From positions 62,001-126,000 of the forward strand of contig CAVXVR010000006.1 of NCBI GenBank assembly GCA_963765285.1: a stretch of DNA of 64,000 nt. Reading direction: 5' to 3'. This DNA is from CAVWZH01 sp963765285 (lineage in GTDB: Bacteria > Acidobacteriota > Terriglobia > Terriglobales > Acidobacteriaceae). Below the pieces are notes generated by a model, which did not search any database, was not told the DNA's origin, and worked only from the letters and a program-made list of their open reading frames with translations. Below are positions 17,793 to 26,146 of this stretch, one piece after another (positions within the stretch are counted from its first letter, which is position 1; each line of letters begins with the position of its first letter). The position numbers and the translations under genes were made by a program.

Positions 17793-18844
17793 AGGTCGTC
17801 AAAACTCCTTAGGGCCAGACCCACCGCGACTGCCAGCTGGCCGGCGTTTTGCTCGATCAACTGCACTCCCGCCCCAGTCGCGGGTGGCGCAATCTTTTGG
17901 AACGGGTTCATGATTTCTACCGGCAGCGAGAACTCCTGCCTCAGAGCATCCACCAGTCCGGAAACCTTGGAGGACCCGCCTGCCAGGTAAATCTTCTCGA
18001 TATGCTCTCCCGCCGCGCTTGCCCGGAAGAAGTCGAACGTCTTCTGAATCTCCAGCACAATAATTTCCGTCACCTGCTGCAGAATCGGGGTCTTGGCGTC
18101 TTCGCTCACCGTACCCACTTTGTGTCCCAGCTTGAGCGCCTCAGCATCGTCGAAACTCAGGTCCAGTTCTTTTTGCAGCGAATCGGTGTACTGGTGCCCG
18201 CCTACGCTGACGTCGCGCGGGAACAGTGGCGTCGTGCCCTTGACGATGTTGATGTTCATCACGCTCGCGCCCAGGTTCAGCAAAGCCACCACCTGGCCCG
18301 GAGCGGGATCGTAGTTGTACTCGTAGCAGTTCTGCAGCGCCAGGGCATCGATGTCCACAATAGCCGGAGCCTTGCCCGCCATCGAGAGTACGTTGGTGTA
18401 GTTGAGAATCTTGTCCTTCTTGACGGCTACCAGCAAAACGTCCATTTGCGGACTGCCGGCGTCTTCGGAAAGGATCTGATAGTCCAGATTTACGTCCGCC
18501 AGATCGAAGGGAATGTTGTGGGCCGCTTCTTTCTCGATGGCCTCGGCCAGTTCCTGATCGCTCATGCTGGGCATCGGAATGCGCTTCACGATCACCGAAT
18601 GCCCGCTGACCGCCGTGGCCACGCGCTGCGCTTTGATCTCGTTTTCCGCAAACAACTTTGAGATCGCGCTCGAAACCGTGCCCGAATCCACAATCATGGA
18701 ATCGACCACTATGTCTGAAGCCAGCGGCTCCAGTCCCAGGTGCGCCACTTCGATTCCGTTGCGCCCTTTTCTCAGCTCCACGGCCTTAATGCTGGAGGAG
18801 CCCACATCCAGACCAACAATCGTTTTCGATCCGAATCCAAACAT
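17789..18844 (-). CDS. pilM: Type IV pilus actin-like protein PilM
   Basis: PilM is a cytoplasmic actin-fold ATPase that binds PilN. The 351-residue protein shows the phosphate-1 motif (GLDVGSSSIKAVEL, about 8-22), the segment EKEAAHNIPFDLADVNLDYQIL typical of PilM, a central domain with NLGASVMNINIV, and the adenosine motif YLAGGSSKVSGL. It is first in the pilMNOPQ run. A GTAGCGCC-type palindrome lies in the short gap to the DNA-binding protein gene upstream. Confidence 0.95.
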   Translation of the reverse strand: MFGFGSKTIVGLDVGSSSIKAVELRKGRNGIEVAHLGLEPLASDIVVDSMIVDSGTVSSAISKLFAENEIKAQRVATAVSGHSVIVKRIPMPSMSDQELAEAIEKEAAHNIPFDLADVNLDYQILSEDAGSPQMDVLLVAVKKDKILNYTNVLSMAGKAPAIVDIDALALQNCYEYNYDPAPGQVVALLNLGASVMNINIVKGTTPLFPRDVSVGGHQYTDSLQKELDLSFDDAEALKLGHKVGTVSEDAKTPILQQVTEIIVLEIQKTFDFFRASAAGEHIEKIYLAGGSSKVSGLVDALRQEFSLPVEIMNPFQKIAPPATGAGVQLIEQNAGQLAVAVGLALRSFDDL

Positions 18845-18889
18845 GTGCCCGCCTTTGTAGCGCCGGCGTCTCGCCGGCGTTTTAGCTTC

Positions 18890-19126
18890 TTACGGTTGCC
18901 CCGCGGCTTTCACCGCCGCCTTGGGTTTCTTCTTGCCTCTCGCTTCCATCTGGGTCGACTTCTCTTCCATCCACTGGTCCAGTTTCGATTTCTTGAAGCG
19001 CCAGCGGTTCCCCAGCTTGAAAGCGGGAATCTTTTGTTCGCCTACGTACTTGTAAAGCGTGTCCGGACTCACCCCCAGGTACTGCGACGCCTGGCGAATG
19101 TTCATGACTTCACGCGAGTCAGCCAT
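18890..19126 (-). CDS. Excisionase-like helix-turn-helix protein
   Basis: This 78-residue protein has a MerR/excisionase-type HTH_17 domain (NIRQASQYLGVSPDTLYKY, followed by the wing IPAFKLGNRWRFKKSKLDQW) and a basic Lys/Ala tail. The start at ATG 19126 fits the domain start; a GTG at 19147 would add seven residues. Despite the name of the family, there is no phage or integrase nearby. It is co-directional with, and 45 bases upstream of, pilM, so it may regulate pilus genes or nucleoid structure; that role is inference. Confidence 0.8.
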   Translation of the reverse strand: MADSREVMNIRQASQYLGVSPDTLYKYVGEQKIPAFKLGNRWRFKKSKLDQWMEEKSTQMEARGKKKPKAAVKAAGQP

Positions 19127-19147
19127 AGGTTTCAAAACCCCTTCCAC

Positions 19148-19546
19148 ACATCTCGGCCCGCCTTGGCCTGTTTCTCCGGCCCGGAGGGCAAACTTGGGAG
19201 AAAATTCCCCGAACCAAACTGCTTCCCCTTGCGTTCAGGTGAATTTTGGTGTGCTGAGCATATCTCAACCCGGAAAAAGGGGATGTCCAAGCGTATTTCC
19301 GTGTTTTGTTGGGTTTTATGCCTGTTTTCTGGAAACAGCTTTTGCTGCACTTGGAGATACATGCCGTATATTGTGGTTTATGATGTTGGGTATACTACGC
19401 AGTGGGGTGTTTATACACTCGGTTCAACTAAACCGAAAGGCATGTAACCAAAGTATTACAGACGTTACTCAGGTGTCATGACGGCCGCCGGAGCCCGCGC
19501 AGGCCCTTGATTTAGGAGGGTTTCTGCGCCCCTCGGGGCGTTCTCT
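19148..19546. other. Intergenic region, no gene recognised
   Basis: This stretch between the divergent HTH gene and doxX is less GC-rich than its neighbours and contains no ORF with family resemblance. It should hold the promoter for the HTH-pil run on the minus strand, but no convincing -35/-10 pair could be picked out by eye. A short GC hairpin (CGCCCCTCGGGGCG) is visible around 19528-19540. Confidence 0.5.
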
Positions 19547-19731
19547 GTGCCCTCTGTGGTTAAAGCTTTCTGTAGAAGATTCCAATCCCCCGAGGTCTGG
19601 TTTTGTTCCCGGACTCTCCGCCTCTTCTCCGTGCCCTCTGTGGTTAAGGCTTTCTTGTGGAAGATTCCAATCCCGGGTGTTTGTTCCCGGACTCTGTGCG
19701 TCTTCTCCGTGTCTCTGTGGTCAACGCTTTT
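19547..19731 (+). repeat. Tandem repeat of about 80 bases, 2.3 copies
   Basis: Units at 19547-19630 and 19631-19708 share GTGCCCTCTGTGGTTAA, GAAGATTCCAATCCC and TTGTTCCCGGACTCT, and a third partial unit (GTGTCTCTGTGGTCAACGCT) starts at 19709. The first unit is six bases longer because of a small insertion in the middle. It lies in the upstream region of the doxX-like gene. The GTGTCCTCTGTGG word also occurs at 26838 and, in reverse, at 54841. Confidence 0.75.
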
Positions 19732-19793
19732 CGTTTGTCACGTCATCTGGGTCCCCCGCCGCTGAGGTAAGCTATTTCTCCCCAGGAGGGACC

Positions 19794-20213
19794 TTGCGCT
19801 ACCTCGACCGTTTACAACCTCTGGCTCTGCTCGTCCTTCGTCTTGTGCTCGGCGCCATCATGATCGGGCACGGCTACCCCAAAGTATTCGGCGGCCTTTC
19901 GCACCACGCCCAGTTTGTGAGTAGTCTCGGCCTCCCCGGCTGGCTCGCGTACTTATCGGCGGCCGCGGAATTTCTCGGTGGCATTCTGCTCATCGTGGGA
20001 CTGCTCACCCGCTGCGCTTCGCTCGCCATCCTGATCGACATCAGCGTGGCGATTGCGAAAGTCCACTGGAAAAACGGGCTGATGGGAAAAGGCGGATATG
20101 AATTCACTCTCGCCCTGGCGGCCATGGCGTTTGCCCTGATCTTTTTCGGCGCGGGCCCCATCGCGCTCGACAACATTCGCAAAGGTGGAGGCGGAAAACC
20201 CAAGGCGGCTTAA
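19794..20213 (+). CDS. DoxX-family membrane protein
   Basis: The product, about 139 residues, has four transmembrane helices and DoxX family features: LRLVLGAIMIGHGYPKVFGG at the start, then an AEFLGGILLIVGLLTR helix. DoxX-like proteins are small inner-membrane proteins associated with quinone redox and oxidative stress, although biochemical roles vary. The start chosen is TTG 19794 because AGGAGG stands four bases upstream and the open frame before it is non-coding repeat. It is followed 80 bases later by the aquaporin gene on the same strand. Confidence 0.8.
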   Translation: MRYLDRLQPLALLVLRLVLGAIMIGHGYPKVFGGLSHHAQFVSSLGLPGWLAYLSAAAEFLGGILLIVGLLTRCASLAILIDISVAIAKVHWKNGLMGKGGYEFTLALAAMAFALIFFGAGPIALDNIRKGGGGKPKAA

Positions 20214-20293
20214 GCCGCTGCCTTCATGTAACTTCCTGCTTTTCGTGGTCAATTTTTGTGCTACCCTGCTGCGCCCGCGGAGGAGGCCACTTC

Positions 20294-20986
20294 ATGAGCT
20301 TAAGCAAGCGTGCAGTTGCAGAATTCTTCGGAACCTTCTGGTTGGTGTTCGGGGGTTGCGGCAGCGCAGTGCTGGCCGCGGCCTTCCCGGCCTTGGGAAT
20401 CGGATTCGTAGGCGTGGCGTTGGCCTTCGGTCTCACTGTCCTCACCATGGCCTACGCCATCGGACACGTCTCAGGCTGCCACTTGAATCCGGCGGTCAGC
20501 CTGGGCCTGGTTTTCGGCAAGCGCTTTCCAGCCTCGGAATTAATTCCTTATGTCCTGGCACAGGTGGTCGGCGCCGTGGCGGCGTCGGGCGTGCTCTACG
20601 TGATCGCCAGCGGCAAAGCCGGATTCGATTTGAGCGGCGGCTTCGCCTCGAACGGATACGCGGCCCATTCCCCCGGCGGATATTCTCTGCTCGCCTGCTT
20701 CGTAGCCGAAGTTGTCCTGACCATGTTCTTTCTGTTCGTCATCATGGGCTCGACCCACGGCAACGCTCCCAAAGGCTTCGCTCCTATCGCGATCGGCTTG
20801 TGCCTTACGCTGATTCACCTGGTCGGCATTCCTGTGACCAACACGTCCGTGAACCCGGCGCGCAGCACTGGCCCCGCGCTCTTTGTGGGCGGCTGGGCGG
20901 TGCAACAACTCTGGCTCTTTTGGGTGGCGCCGCTGATCGGCGGCGTGCTCGGCGGCTGGATCTACCGAGCGCTCTTCAGCGAGTGA
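20294..20986 (+). CDS. aqpZ: Aquaporin Z
   Basis: This 230-residue channel protein has six transmembrane helices and both MIP-family NPA boxes: HLNPAVSLG in the first half and VNPARSTGP in the second. The residues around the second box and the overall length match orthodox water channels (AqpZ) rather than glyceroporins, which are longer and carry an Asp after the second NPAR. The start at ATG 20294 has GGAGGAGG upstream. It probably moves water during osmotic change. Confidence 0.93.
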   Translation: MSLSKRAVAEFFGTFWLVFGGCGSAVLAAAFPALGIGFVGVALAFGLTVLTMAYAIGHVSGCHLNPAVSLGLVFGKRFPASELIPYVLAQVVGAVAASGVLYVIASGKAGFDLSGGFASNGYAAHSPGGYSLLACFVAEVVLTMFFLFVIMGSTHGNAPKGFAPIAIGLCLTLIHLVGIPVTNTSVNPARSTGPALFVGGWAVQQLWLFWVAPLIGGVLGGWIYRALFSE

Positions 20987-21000
20987 CAAAATCGACGATA

Positions 21001-21016
21001 TGTTCCGCACGGAACA
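21001..21016 (+). terminator. Small perfect hairpin after aqpZ
   Basis: TGTTCCG-CA-CGGAACA forms a short perfect stem 14 bases after the aqpZ stop. It has no T-run, so it is at best a weak terminator or a protein-binding palindrome. Confidence 0.3.
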
Positions 21017-21087
21017 CTATGCAGATTTGCACAAGTGTTCCGGGCGGGTGGCCCAAACTTTTCGCGGAGGCTCGCCACCGACACTAG

Positions 21088-21124
21088 AGGATGCCCGTTC
21101 TTGCGTTTTTTGCAAGGGCGTGGC
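21088..21124 (+). repeat. Dispersed hairpin repeat, copy B
   Basis: GATGCCCGTTCTTGC, a T6 loop region, then GCAAGGGCGTGG. It has the same design and orientation as copy A at 10251. It lies in a 479-base gap between aqpZ and the next gene; apart from copies B and C and the small hairpin at 21001 nothing else was recognised there. Confidence 0.6.
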
Positions 21125-21277
21125 TGTTCACGCCCGGCGCGCTGTGGTAACAGCTGCAGGTGATGAAGTGTAGATGACCCGCGCCGCACTAACGCTTGAG
21201 GCCCCAGGGCATGCGAAGAGAGCTGGGGTGGGAAGGTTGTTCAAGGTTGTCCGTCACAGTGGGTGGAAGAAAGTCAA

Positions 21278-21317
21278 AGGCCCCGCCCTCGCAAAAAACG
21301 CGAGAACGGGGCACCTT
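21278..21317 (-). repeat. Dispersed hairpin repeat, copy C (inverted)
   Basis: Read on the minus strand it is AAGGTGCCCCGTTCTCGCG, T-rich loop, then GCGAGGGCGGGGCC, so it is the same family as copies A and B in opposite orientation. The arms are near-perfect. Confidence 0.6.
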
Positions 21318-21465
21318 CAGGTTTCGGGGCGAGATCGAGAGGGCGGGCCCTCCGCCGTTCACAACTTTTTACTGATTTTTACTCTGGCTTGGCACATCGG
21401 CTTGCCTGCTCAACTAATTTGCCTTCCGACTGGTTCTTATCCGGATCAGCTAATGGGAGGGCGTG

Positions 21466-22083
21466 ATGAACAGCAAACACGTTTGGGTTTATCTGATGGT
21501 CTGGAGTCTGGTTCTTCTTTGGCAGCCGATTCAGGGCGTCACGCAGCAAAATTCAGACGCAGTAAAGGCAGAATCTCAAGCTACGGAACGGGATGGGCAG
21601 CATGATTTTGATCCGCTTATCGGTTCGTGGAAATATCATCTGAAACGCCGACTGCATCCCTTAACCGGTTCCAACACCTGGGTGGAATTTGACGGGACGG
21701 GTACATGCTTCAAGATTTGGGATGGCCGCGCCCAACTGGACACGATTGAGCTCGATGGTCCAGCCGCAGGCCACATTGAAGGCCTGACCTTGCGTACCTA
21801 CAATCCTCAATCTCACCAATGGAGTTTGTATTGGGGAACCAGCAAGAACGGAGCGCTCTCACTCCCTGCGACCGTCGGCGAATTCAAGGATGGGCGTGGC
21901 GAGTTTTTCGACATGGAACCGTCTGGCCCGAACGGAAGAAACATTTTGGTTCGATTTGTCTGGACGAACACGACGACAAATACGCCCCACTTTGAACAGT
22001 CATTCTCGGACGATGGAGGCAAGACCTGGGAAGTGAACTGGATTACGGATCAGACGCGGGTGAAAGAGGATCCTGGGCACTAA
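21466..22083 (+). CDS. Secreted protein of unknown function (DUF1579-like fold)
   Basis: This 205-residue protein starts at ATG 21466 (GGAGG upstream) with a signal peptide of about 27 residues. The mature part is a beta-rich single domain containing FDPLIGSWKYHL, TWVEFDGTGTCFKIWDG and SFSDDGGKTWEVNWITDQTR. That layout resembles the lipocalin-like DUF1579 group, in which a core tryptophan follows an LxGxW-type start. I do not recognise an enzyme motif. It stands alone between hairpin repeats. Confidence 0.65.
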   Translation: MNSKHVWVYLMVWSLVLLWQPIQGVTQQNSDAVKAESQATERDGQHDFDPLIGSWKYHLKRRLHPLTGSNTWVEFDGTGTCFKIWDGRAQLDTIELDGPAAGHIEGLTLRTYNPQSHQWSLYWGTSKNGALSLPATVGEFKDGRGEFFDMEPSGPNGRNILVRFVWTNTTTNTPHFEQSFSDDGGKTWEVNWITDQTRVKEDPGH

Positions 22084-22106
22084 AATCCACTCCCGACTGT
22101 GTGCCT

Positions 22107-22146
22107 CCCACTTCTCGCAAAAACCGCGAGAAATGGGGCACCCCCG
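22107..22146 (-). repeat. Dispersed hairpin repeat, copy D (inverted)
   Basis: CCCACTTCTCGC, A-rich loop, GCGAGAAATGGGGCACC. It is oriented like copy C and lies between convergent genes, where it could end transcripts from both sides. Confidence 0.6.
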
Positions 22147-22177
22147 GTTGGGGCACCTCCATCGAGATCAAGACCAT

Positions 22178-23302
22178 TCACCGCAATCTTTCCTCACAGA
22201 AGCGGGCGGTGCGCAGAAAGCCGTGCGTGCTCGTACCGTCCGACCAGGTGCCGGTGATTTCGCCTTCCAAGTTGATCGCCACGGCCGTGGTGGCCCTCGC
22301 CCCCGGCACATCGATGGTGATAAACGTGCCGTCCCTCTCACGCAGGAAGCCGTGGGTGACGAGGTTTAAATCGTGGAAGTAGCCGGTGATCTCCCCAGCC
22401 AAGTTGATGCTGAAAGGCGAGGCAAAAATGTCATGCGAATCAGGGGCGTCAAACAAAGTCAGGCTGCCGTCTCTATGGCGCAGGAAGCCGTGGGTCCCGA
22501 AGGTAGGTCCAACTTGAGGATCGGTGTAGACCCCGGCGGTCTGCCCCCGGCCATTGATAGTGCGGGGCAAGGTGGCGAAAGCGCCAGCCACATCGAACGT
22601 GATGATGGTTCCGTTCCTCTTTCTTAAGAAACCACTCCCACCGAAGGAGGCGGCCGACCACATGCCGGCGATTTCGCCCTCGCTGTTCAAGCCGACCGGC
22701 GTGGTGACAACTGCGCCAGCCACGTCGAAGGTGGTGATGGAACCGTCACGCTTTCGCAAAAATCCATGCGTGCCGCTGCCGTCGACGTAGGAACCGGCGA
22801 TCTCGCCTTCCGCGTTGATCGCAGCCGCGGAGGTCCCCATTGCACCGGCGACGTCGAACGTGATGGTAGTGCCATCGCGCTCGCGCAGAAAACCGTGGGT
22901 GCCACTGCCGTCGTTGAAATATCCCGTGATCCGGCCCTCAGCGTTGATGGCTACGGGTGACGTGGAGTTTGCACCGGCCACGTCAAAGCTCGTAATATCG
23001 CCGTCTTCCTTCCGCAAAAAGCCGTGCTGCAAAAAGCTCGCGTCCTGGTAAGAACCGGTGATCCGGCCGGCGTCGTTAATGGCTTGGGGAAAAGTGCCAA
23101 TCGAATCAGGCACGTCAAACGTGATGATCTGTACCGGGTCGTGGTGATGGCGATAGTGGTCAAACCCACCCTCGCCGGCTGCGTTTGTCTCGCCCCCGGT
23201 GGCTACGTTTGAATCTGGCGCATGCAGAGGAGCAAGAGTTTGTGATACGGCAGGAGTGATGCCAACAAGTAGCAATTGGATGAAGCACACCAGGGGTCGC
23301 AC
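22178..23302 (-). CDS. Secreted HAF-repeat protein
   Basis: This 374-residue exported protein has a signal peptide (about 1-20) and about seven repeats of 40-45 residues. Each repeat carries a HGFLR-x-RDG-x-IT-x-FDV segment and an AIN-x-EG-x-I-x-G segment, as in the HAF family of extracellular repeats, which probably fold as blades of a beta-propeller. The last repeat ends abruptly at HGFLRTAR. The start is GTG 23302 with AGGAGG upstream. Function is unknown; such proteins in Acidobacteriota are taken to be extracellular or envelope-associated. Confidence 0.8.
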   Translation of the reverse strand: MRPLVCFIQLLLVGITPAVSQTLAPLHAPDSNVATGGETNAAGEGGFDHYRHHHDPVQIITFDVPDSIGTFPQAINDAGRITGSYQDASFLQHGFLRKEDGDITSFDVAGANSTSPVAINAEGRITGYFNDGSGTHGFLRERDGTTITFDVAGAMGTSAAAINAEGEIAGSYVDGSGTHGFLRKRDGSITTFDVAGAVVTTPVGLNSEGEIAGMWSAASFGGSGFLRKRNGTIITFDVAGAFATLPRTINGRGQTAGVYTDPQVGPTFGTHGFLRHRDGSLTLFDAPDSHDIFASPFSINLAGEITGYFHDLNLVTHGFLRERDGTFITIDVPGARATTAVAINLEGEITGTWSDGTSTHGFLRTARFCEERLR

Positions 23303-23518
23303 AGTTACCCTCCTCTTGAATCGCTAGCTCTGGTTGGTGAACGGCGGGGAAACGCCTCCAAGACGAATGTTCAGCCGGGCGAAATCACTTCGGGGCATCG
23401 CTCGGGCGGCAATTGAGTGAGTTAAGGGGAAGAAGCAAGAACCAGAGGAAAGGGATATATCACCGGCGACGAACCACTGTCAAGAAATCTGGTGCTGTAG
23501 GGAGTGGTGGAGTTTGGA

Positions 23519-23653
23519 ATAACCTAGATGTGTTATTCCGACGATTCGTGTAGCGAGGAGGAGGAATCTGTTACTGGCCGACAGCGTCGTAATGCTCTCC
23601 AGGAGAGCAGATTCCTCCTCGTCGCGCCGCTCCTTGTCGGAATGACAAGGTAA
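23519..23653. repeat. Long inverted repeat
   Basis: Left arm TTATTCCGACGATTCG then AGCGAGGAGG and AGGAATCTG pairs imperfectly with the right arm CAGATTCCTCCTCG then GCTCCTTGTCGGAATGACA, about 40 bases each around a 45-base centre. It occupies the middle of a 447-base gap between the HAF protein and the E1 gene. No transposase or clear target duplication is seen, so it could be a MITE-like or REP-like element. The rest of the gap holds nothing recognisable. Confidence 0.55.
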
Positions 23654-23749
23654 GGAGTTTACTTGCACCATACCGATGCTGGAGGTAGTGGCTGAATTTG
23701 GAGCGTCACAATTTCCACACAAGTCCTCAGATTCACACAGTCGATCTCT

Positions 23750-25958
23750 CTAGTATTCCGCGAGTTCTCTCATGGCGCGGTATAGATCGCTGGTCTGGGG
23801 CAGGATGGCGTCTTCGAGAATGGGCTGGTAGGCGACGAAAACATCTTTGGCGGCGACGCGGCGAACCGGGGCATCGAGCGAATCGAACATTTCATCGGCG
23901 ATGCGCGCGGCGATTTCTGCGCCGTAGCCCCAGCTCAACGAATCTTCATACGCGACGAGCGCGCGATTGGTCTTGCGAACGGAGGTGTCAATCGCCTCCC
24001 AGTCAAAGGGATTGAGGCAGCGCAGGTCGAGCAGCTCGACCTGCAAGCCCTGCTCGCGCTCCAACTTCTGCGCGGCCTGCAGGGCGCGCGGGACGACCGC
24101 ACCATAAGTAATGACGGTGAGATCGGTGCCGGGCTGCACGATCTTTGCTTTGCCGAAGGGAATCATGTAATCGGGCCCGGGATAGGCGGCGCGGCCGAAG
24201 GTCTCGCGATAGAGGCGTTTGTGCTCGAGAAACAACACCGGATCGTCGCAGCGGATCGCGGTGCGCAGCAGGCCGGCGGCATCAAGCGCGTTCGAGGGGA
24301 ACACGACGCGCAATCCCGGGATGTGAGTAAAGATGCTTTCACCGCACTGCGAGTGATAGATGGCGCCGCCAGTCAGATAGCCGCCGATGGCTACGCGGAC
24401 CACGCAGGGAGCGGAAAATCCGTTGTTTGATCGCCAGCGGATCAGCGGCAGTTCATTGCGCAACTGCATCATGGCCGGCCAGATGTAGTCGAAGAACTGG
24501 ATCTCGACGACCGGTTTGAGTCCGCGCGTGGCCATGCCGGTGGCGCGACCGACGATACTGGCCTCGGCGATCGGCGAGTTGAACACGCGGTCGGAGCCGA
24601 ACTCCATCTGCAAGCCAGATGTCAGCTTGAACACTCCACCCTTGCCCTTGACCAGCTTTTGTTGCAGATACTGCTCGCGGCTGCAGTCGGCGACGTCTTC
24701 ACCGAAAATTACAATGCGCTCGTCGCGCTTCATTTCGTCACGGAGCGTGGCATTGATGAGATCAGCCATGGTTTTGGGCGCCGGCTTCTTGCCATCCGCG
24801 CCGGCTTCAGGTGCTGCGGCGGGTGGCGTGTCGAAGGCGGACGACGTGGGATCGAGGTCGGGGGAATAGATAAAGTGCATCACGGTCTCAGGAGCGGGAG
24901 GAGCGGCCTTCAGCGCCTGATCCACGGCTACCTGCATTTCGTCATCGACCTGCTTCTCCAGACGGTTGATTCCGTTTTCGTCGAGAATGCCTTCGCGCAG
25001 CAGGAACATCTGGGTGCGAGTGATGGGATCGCGCTGCGCGTCGCGCTGGCGCTCGGCGTCAGGGCGGTAGAGCCGCTCATCGTCGGAAAGCGAGTGGGAA
25101 TAGGGCCGGATCACGTGGGCGTGAATGAACGCCGGACCGTTGCCGGCGCGGCAATACGCCACCGAACGAGCAAAGGCCGCGTAAGTTTCGACAGGGTCGG
25201 TGCCTTCCACTTCTTCAAAGTGAAAATTGGGGAAGCCGCTGACCAGGCGCGAAATATTTCCCCCGGCGGTTTGCACCTCAACCGGGACCGAGATAGCGTA
25301 GCCGTTGTCTTCGATCACGAAGATCAGGGGTAGTTTCAGATTGGCGGCGGAATTCAGCGCCTCCCAGAACTCGCCTTCGCTGGTGGTGCCGTCGCCGAGG
25401 GAAACGTAGGTCACTTCATCGCCCTGAAAGGTGACGTCTTTGAACTGCCGGTAATCGCCTTTGACCCTTGTTAGTCGCGTCGGGATGGGCGGCCAAGTAG
25501 CGCGGCACTTCGGCGCTTCCCACGGCATGAAGAATCTGCGTGCCCGTAGGGGATGATCCGGTCACGATGTGCAGCTTGGGATAACTCCAGTGAGAAGGCA
25601 TCTGGCGGCCACCGGAACTGGGGTCATCGGCAGCGCCGACGGCGTGCAACAGCATTTCGGCCGGAGTAGCGCCTAAGGCGAGAGCCAGGGCGCGATCGCG
25701 ATAGTAAGGGAAAAACCAGTCATATCCGGCCTTGAGCGCGAACCCGGCGGCCGCGCCGACCGCCTCATGACCCGCGCCCGAGATCTGGAAGAATATCTTC
25801 TGCTGACGCTTGAGCAGGATTTCGCGGTCGTCAAGCCGCCGCGACGTGTACATGATGCGGTAAGCCTCGATGAGTTGTTGGCCGGAGAGCCCCTGGTAGG
25901 TTTTTGCGGCCCTGCGAATTTCGCCAGCGGGTTTGGGATCGGTCTTGGTGGTCGCCAT
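23750..25958 (-). CDS. Fused alpha-beta 2-oxoacid dehydrogenase E1, one frameshift
   Basis: Thiamine-diphosphate E1 enzymes decarboxylate branched-chain 2-oxoacids or pyruvate. Here alpha and beta parts form one polypeptide of about 735 residues. The alpha part has GAGHEAVGAAAGFAL, YYRDRALALALG and the ThDP motif GDGTTSEGEFWEALN; the beta part has IVIFGEDVADCSREQYL, SPIAEASIVGRATGMA and VVFPSNALDAAGLLRTAI. The frame breaks at 25465-25467: one extra G in a GGG run shifts AAHPDATN out of phase with VKGDYRQFKDV. The downstream piece is open from 25528. Start is ATG 25958. No E2 or E3 gene is nearby. The break is probably a sequence error. Confidence 0.85.
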
Positions 25959-26029
25959 CCAATTCTCGGTTTTGGGGAGTCGGGCCTCTAGGGTGATTGT
26001 AAATCTTTGCGGAGCATTTCGGAACAGCA

Positions 26030-26130
26030 GCATTCAGCCGTCAGCACTCAGCACTCGGCATTAAGGCCGGGGAGGTTGGGTACGGGCTTGACGGGGCGAG
26101 TGCTGAATGCTGAGTGCTCAGCCATCATTT
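26030..26130. repeat. Heptamer array with inverted arms
   Basis: The left arm is built of TCAGCAC-type heptamers (CAGCCGTCAGCACTCAGCAC) and the right arm of the complement (GAGTGCTGAATGCTGAGTGC), separated by about 40 bases. It lies in the divergent gap between the E1 gene and the phosphatase gene. Confidence 0.65.
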
Positions 26131-26146
26131 ATCCTGAACATGACCC

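Noticed and set aside
18890..19126. Excisionase-like gene as a sign of a prophage or integrative element
   Set aside because: No integrase, attachment site or phage gene is near, and the gene is placed tightly before pilM.
21128..21277. Possible tRNA or structured RNA in the gap after aqpZ
   Set aside because: No T-loop (GTTCGA) or cloverleaf could be drawn; only the hairpin repeats are convincing.
23480..23722. 80-codon frame over the long inverted repeat
   Set aside because: Its sequence is made of the repeat arms and it has no ribosome binding site or family.
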